DNA of 64,000 nucleotides from Saprospiraceae bacterium (GTDB lineage: Bacteria; Bacteroidota; Bacteroidia; Chitinophagales; Saprospiraceae): positions 160,370 through 224,369 of the forward strand of contig JAJCYH010000012.1 of NCBI GenBank assembly GCA_029262995.1. Direction: 5' to 3'. The notes under the pieces were generated by a model. It was not told where the DNA came from. It searched no databases and worked only from the letters and a program-made list of their open reading frames with translations. Positions 63,869 through 64,000 of this stretch are shown piece after piece; the stretch's first letter is position 1, and each line of letters begins with the position of its first letter. Both the position numbers and the translations under genes were made by a program.

Positions 63869-64000
63869 CGGGTGGGTGAGGGAACGTTCGAGTGTAAGCG
63901 AGATATGAGTGATTAAACATCACTCATAAGTGAATGAACCGATTCCTAAGAATCGGGTGGGAGAGGGAACGTTGAAGCGAAAGCGCAAGATGAGTGATTT
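63869..64000 (+). repeat. two imperfect direct repeats with hairpins, continuing beyond the window
   Basis: A unit starting CGGGTGGGTGAGGGAACGTT at 63869 and ending ATGAGTGATT (63905-63914) recurs from 63954 (CGGGTGGGAGAGGGAACGTT) to the right edge, exactly 85 bases away. Between them are two hairpins: ATGAGTGAT and ATCACTCAT with a 5-base loop (63905-63927), and CCGATTC and GAATCGG with a 4-base loop (63939-63956). It lies right after the secreted-protein gene. Possible roles: terminator, transposon or recombination target. More GC-rich than the surrounding DNA. Confidence 0.7.

Overview
The window is AT-rich DNA from a member of the Bacteroidota, probably a Cytophagales-like marine or soil bacterium. 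Support for this comes from a type IX secretion sorting tail, HYC_CC_PP and DUF6660 metal-island proteins, GDCCVxC and DUF5676 families, RND-TolC fusion pumps, many cytochrome c lipoproteins and A-rich leaders instead of strong Shine-Dalgarno sites. I cannot name genus or species from sequence alone.

Layout. 0-0.5 kb: the end of a Crp/Fnr-type regulator and a 52-residue membrane peptide. 0.67-4.2 kb: a translationally coupled pair on the minus strand, a GAF-like protein followed by an HD-phosphohydrolase fused to a Pycsar-effector-like membrane domain. 4.4-13.6 kb: propionyl-CoA and acyl-CoA metabolism, with a methylmalonyl-CoA mutase whose two halves are fused in one chain, a dienoyl-CoA isomerase-like crotonase, a three-gene biotin-dependent acyl-CoA carboxylase, a cytochrome c lipoprotein and a TesB thioesterase. 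13.7-17.2 kb: a lipoprotein superoxide dismutase and a sulfurtransferase/sulfite dehydrogenase/cytochrome c operon. 17.6-20.3 kb: a DUF5676 protein and a cytochrome c/porin cluster.

20.5-50.7 kb is a large metal-resistance island, nearly all on the minus strand. (i) Copper/silver: HYC_CC_PP protein, CusA-TolC fusion, CusB with metal-binding and DUF3347 domains, a multicopper oxidase carrying a C-terminal beta-barrel, a methyltransferase, DUF2231 and DUF2911 proteins and two heavy-metal-associated (HMA) proteins, ended by a clear terminator. (ii) Zinc/cadmium/cobalt: DUF6660 protein, CzcA-TolC fusion, CzcB adaptor, PII-like protein, methyltransferase and P-type ATPase. (iii) An HPF-like protein with a baeRF-like partner. 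(iv) Mercury: ArsR repressor with palindromic operators, MerTP, MerA, a CsoR-like protein, a truncated thioredoxin-like peptide, membrane and periplasmic accessory proteins, and a degenerate GDCCVxC gene.

51-60.5 kb is a defence island bounded by mobile-element debris: a tyrosine-recombinase-like scrap on the left and a decayed plasmid Rep_3 initiator on the right. It holds two convergent operons. The plus-strand operon encodes a long prokaryotic Argonaute that looks catalytically dead, a two-TM protein and an Mrr-like PD-(D/E)XK nuclease. The minus-strand operon encodes, behind two tandem palindromes 21 bp apart, an HTH regulator, an OGG-type DNA glycosylase, a small Gly-rich-tailed protein, a PfkB kinase-deoxyribosyltransferase fusion, a QueC homologue and a SagB-like nitroreductase, almost all overlapping. 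These two operons are the best candidates for undescribed systems. The window closes with a large secreted beta-helix protein bearing a type IX sorting domain, followed by hairpin-containing direct repeats that run off the right edge.
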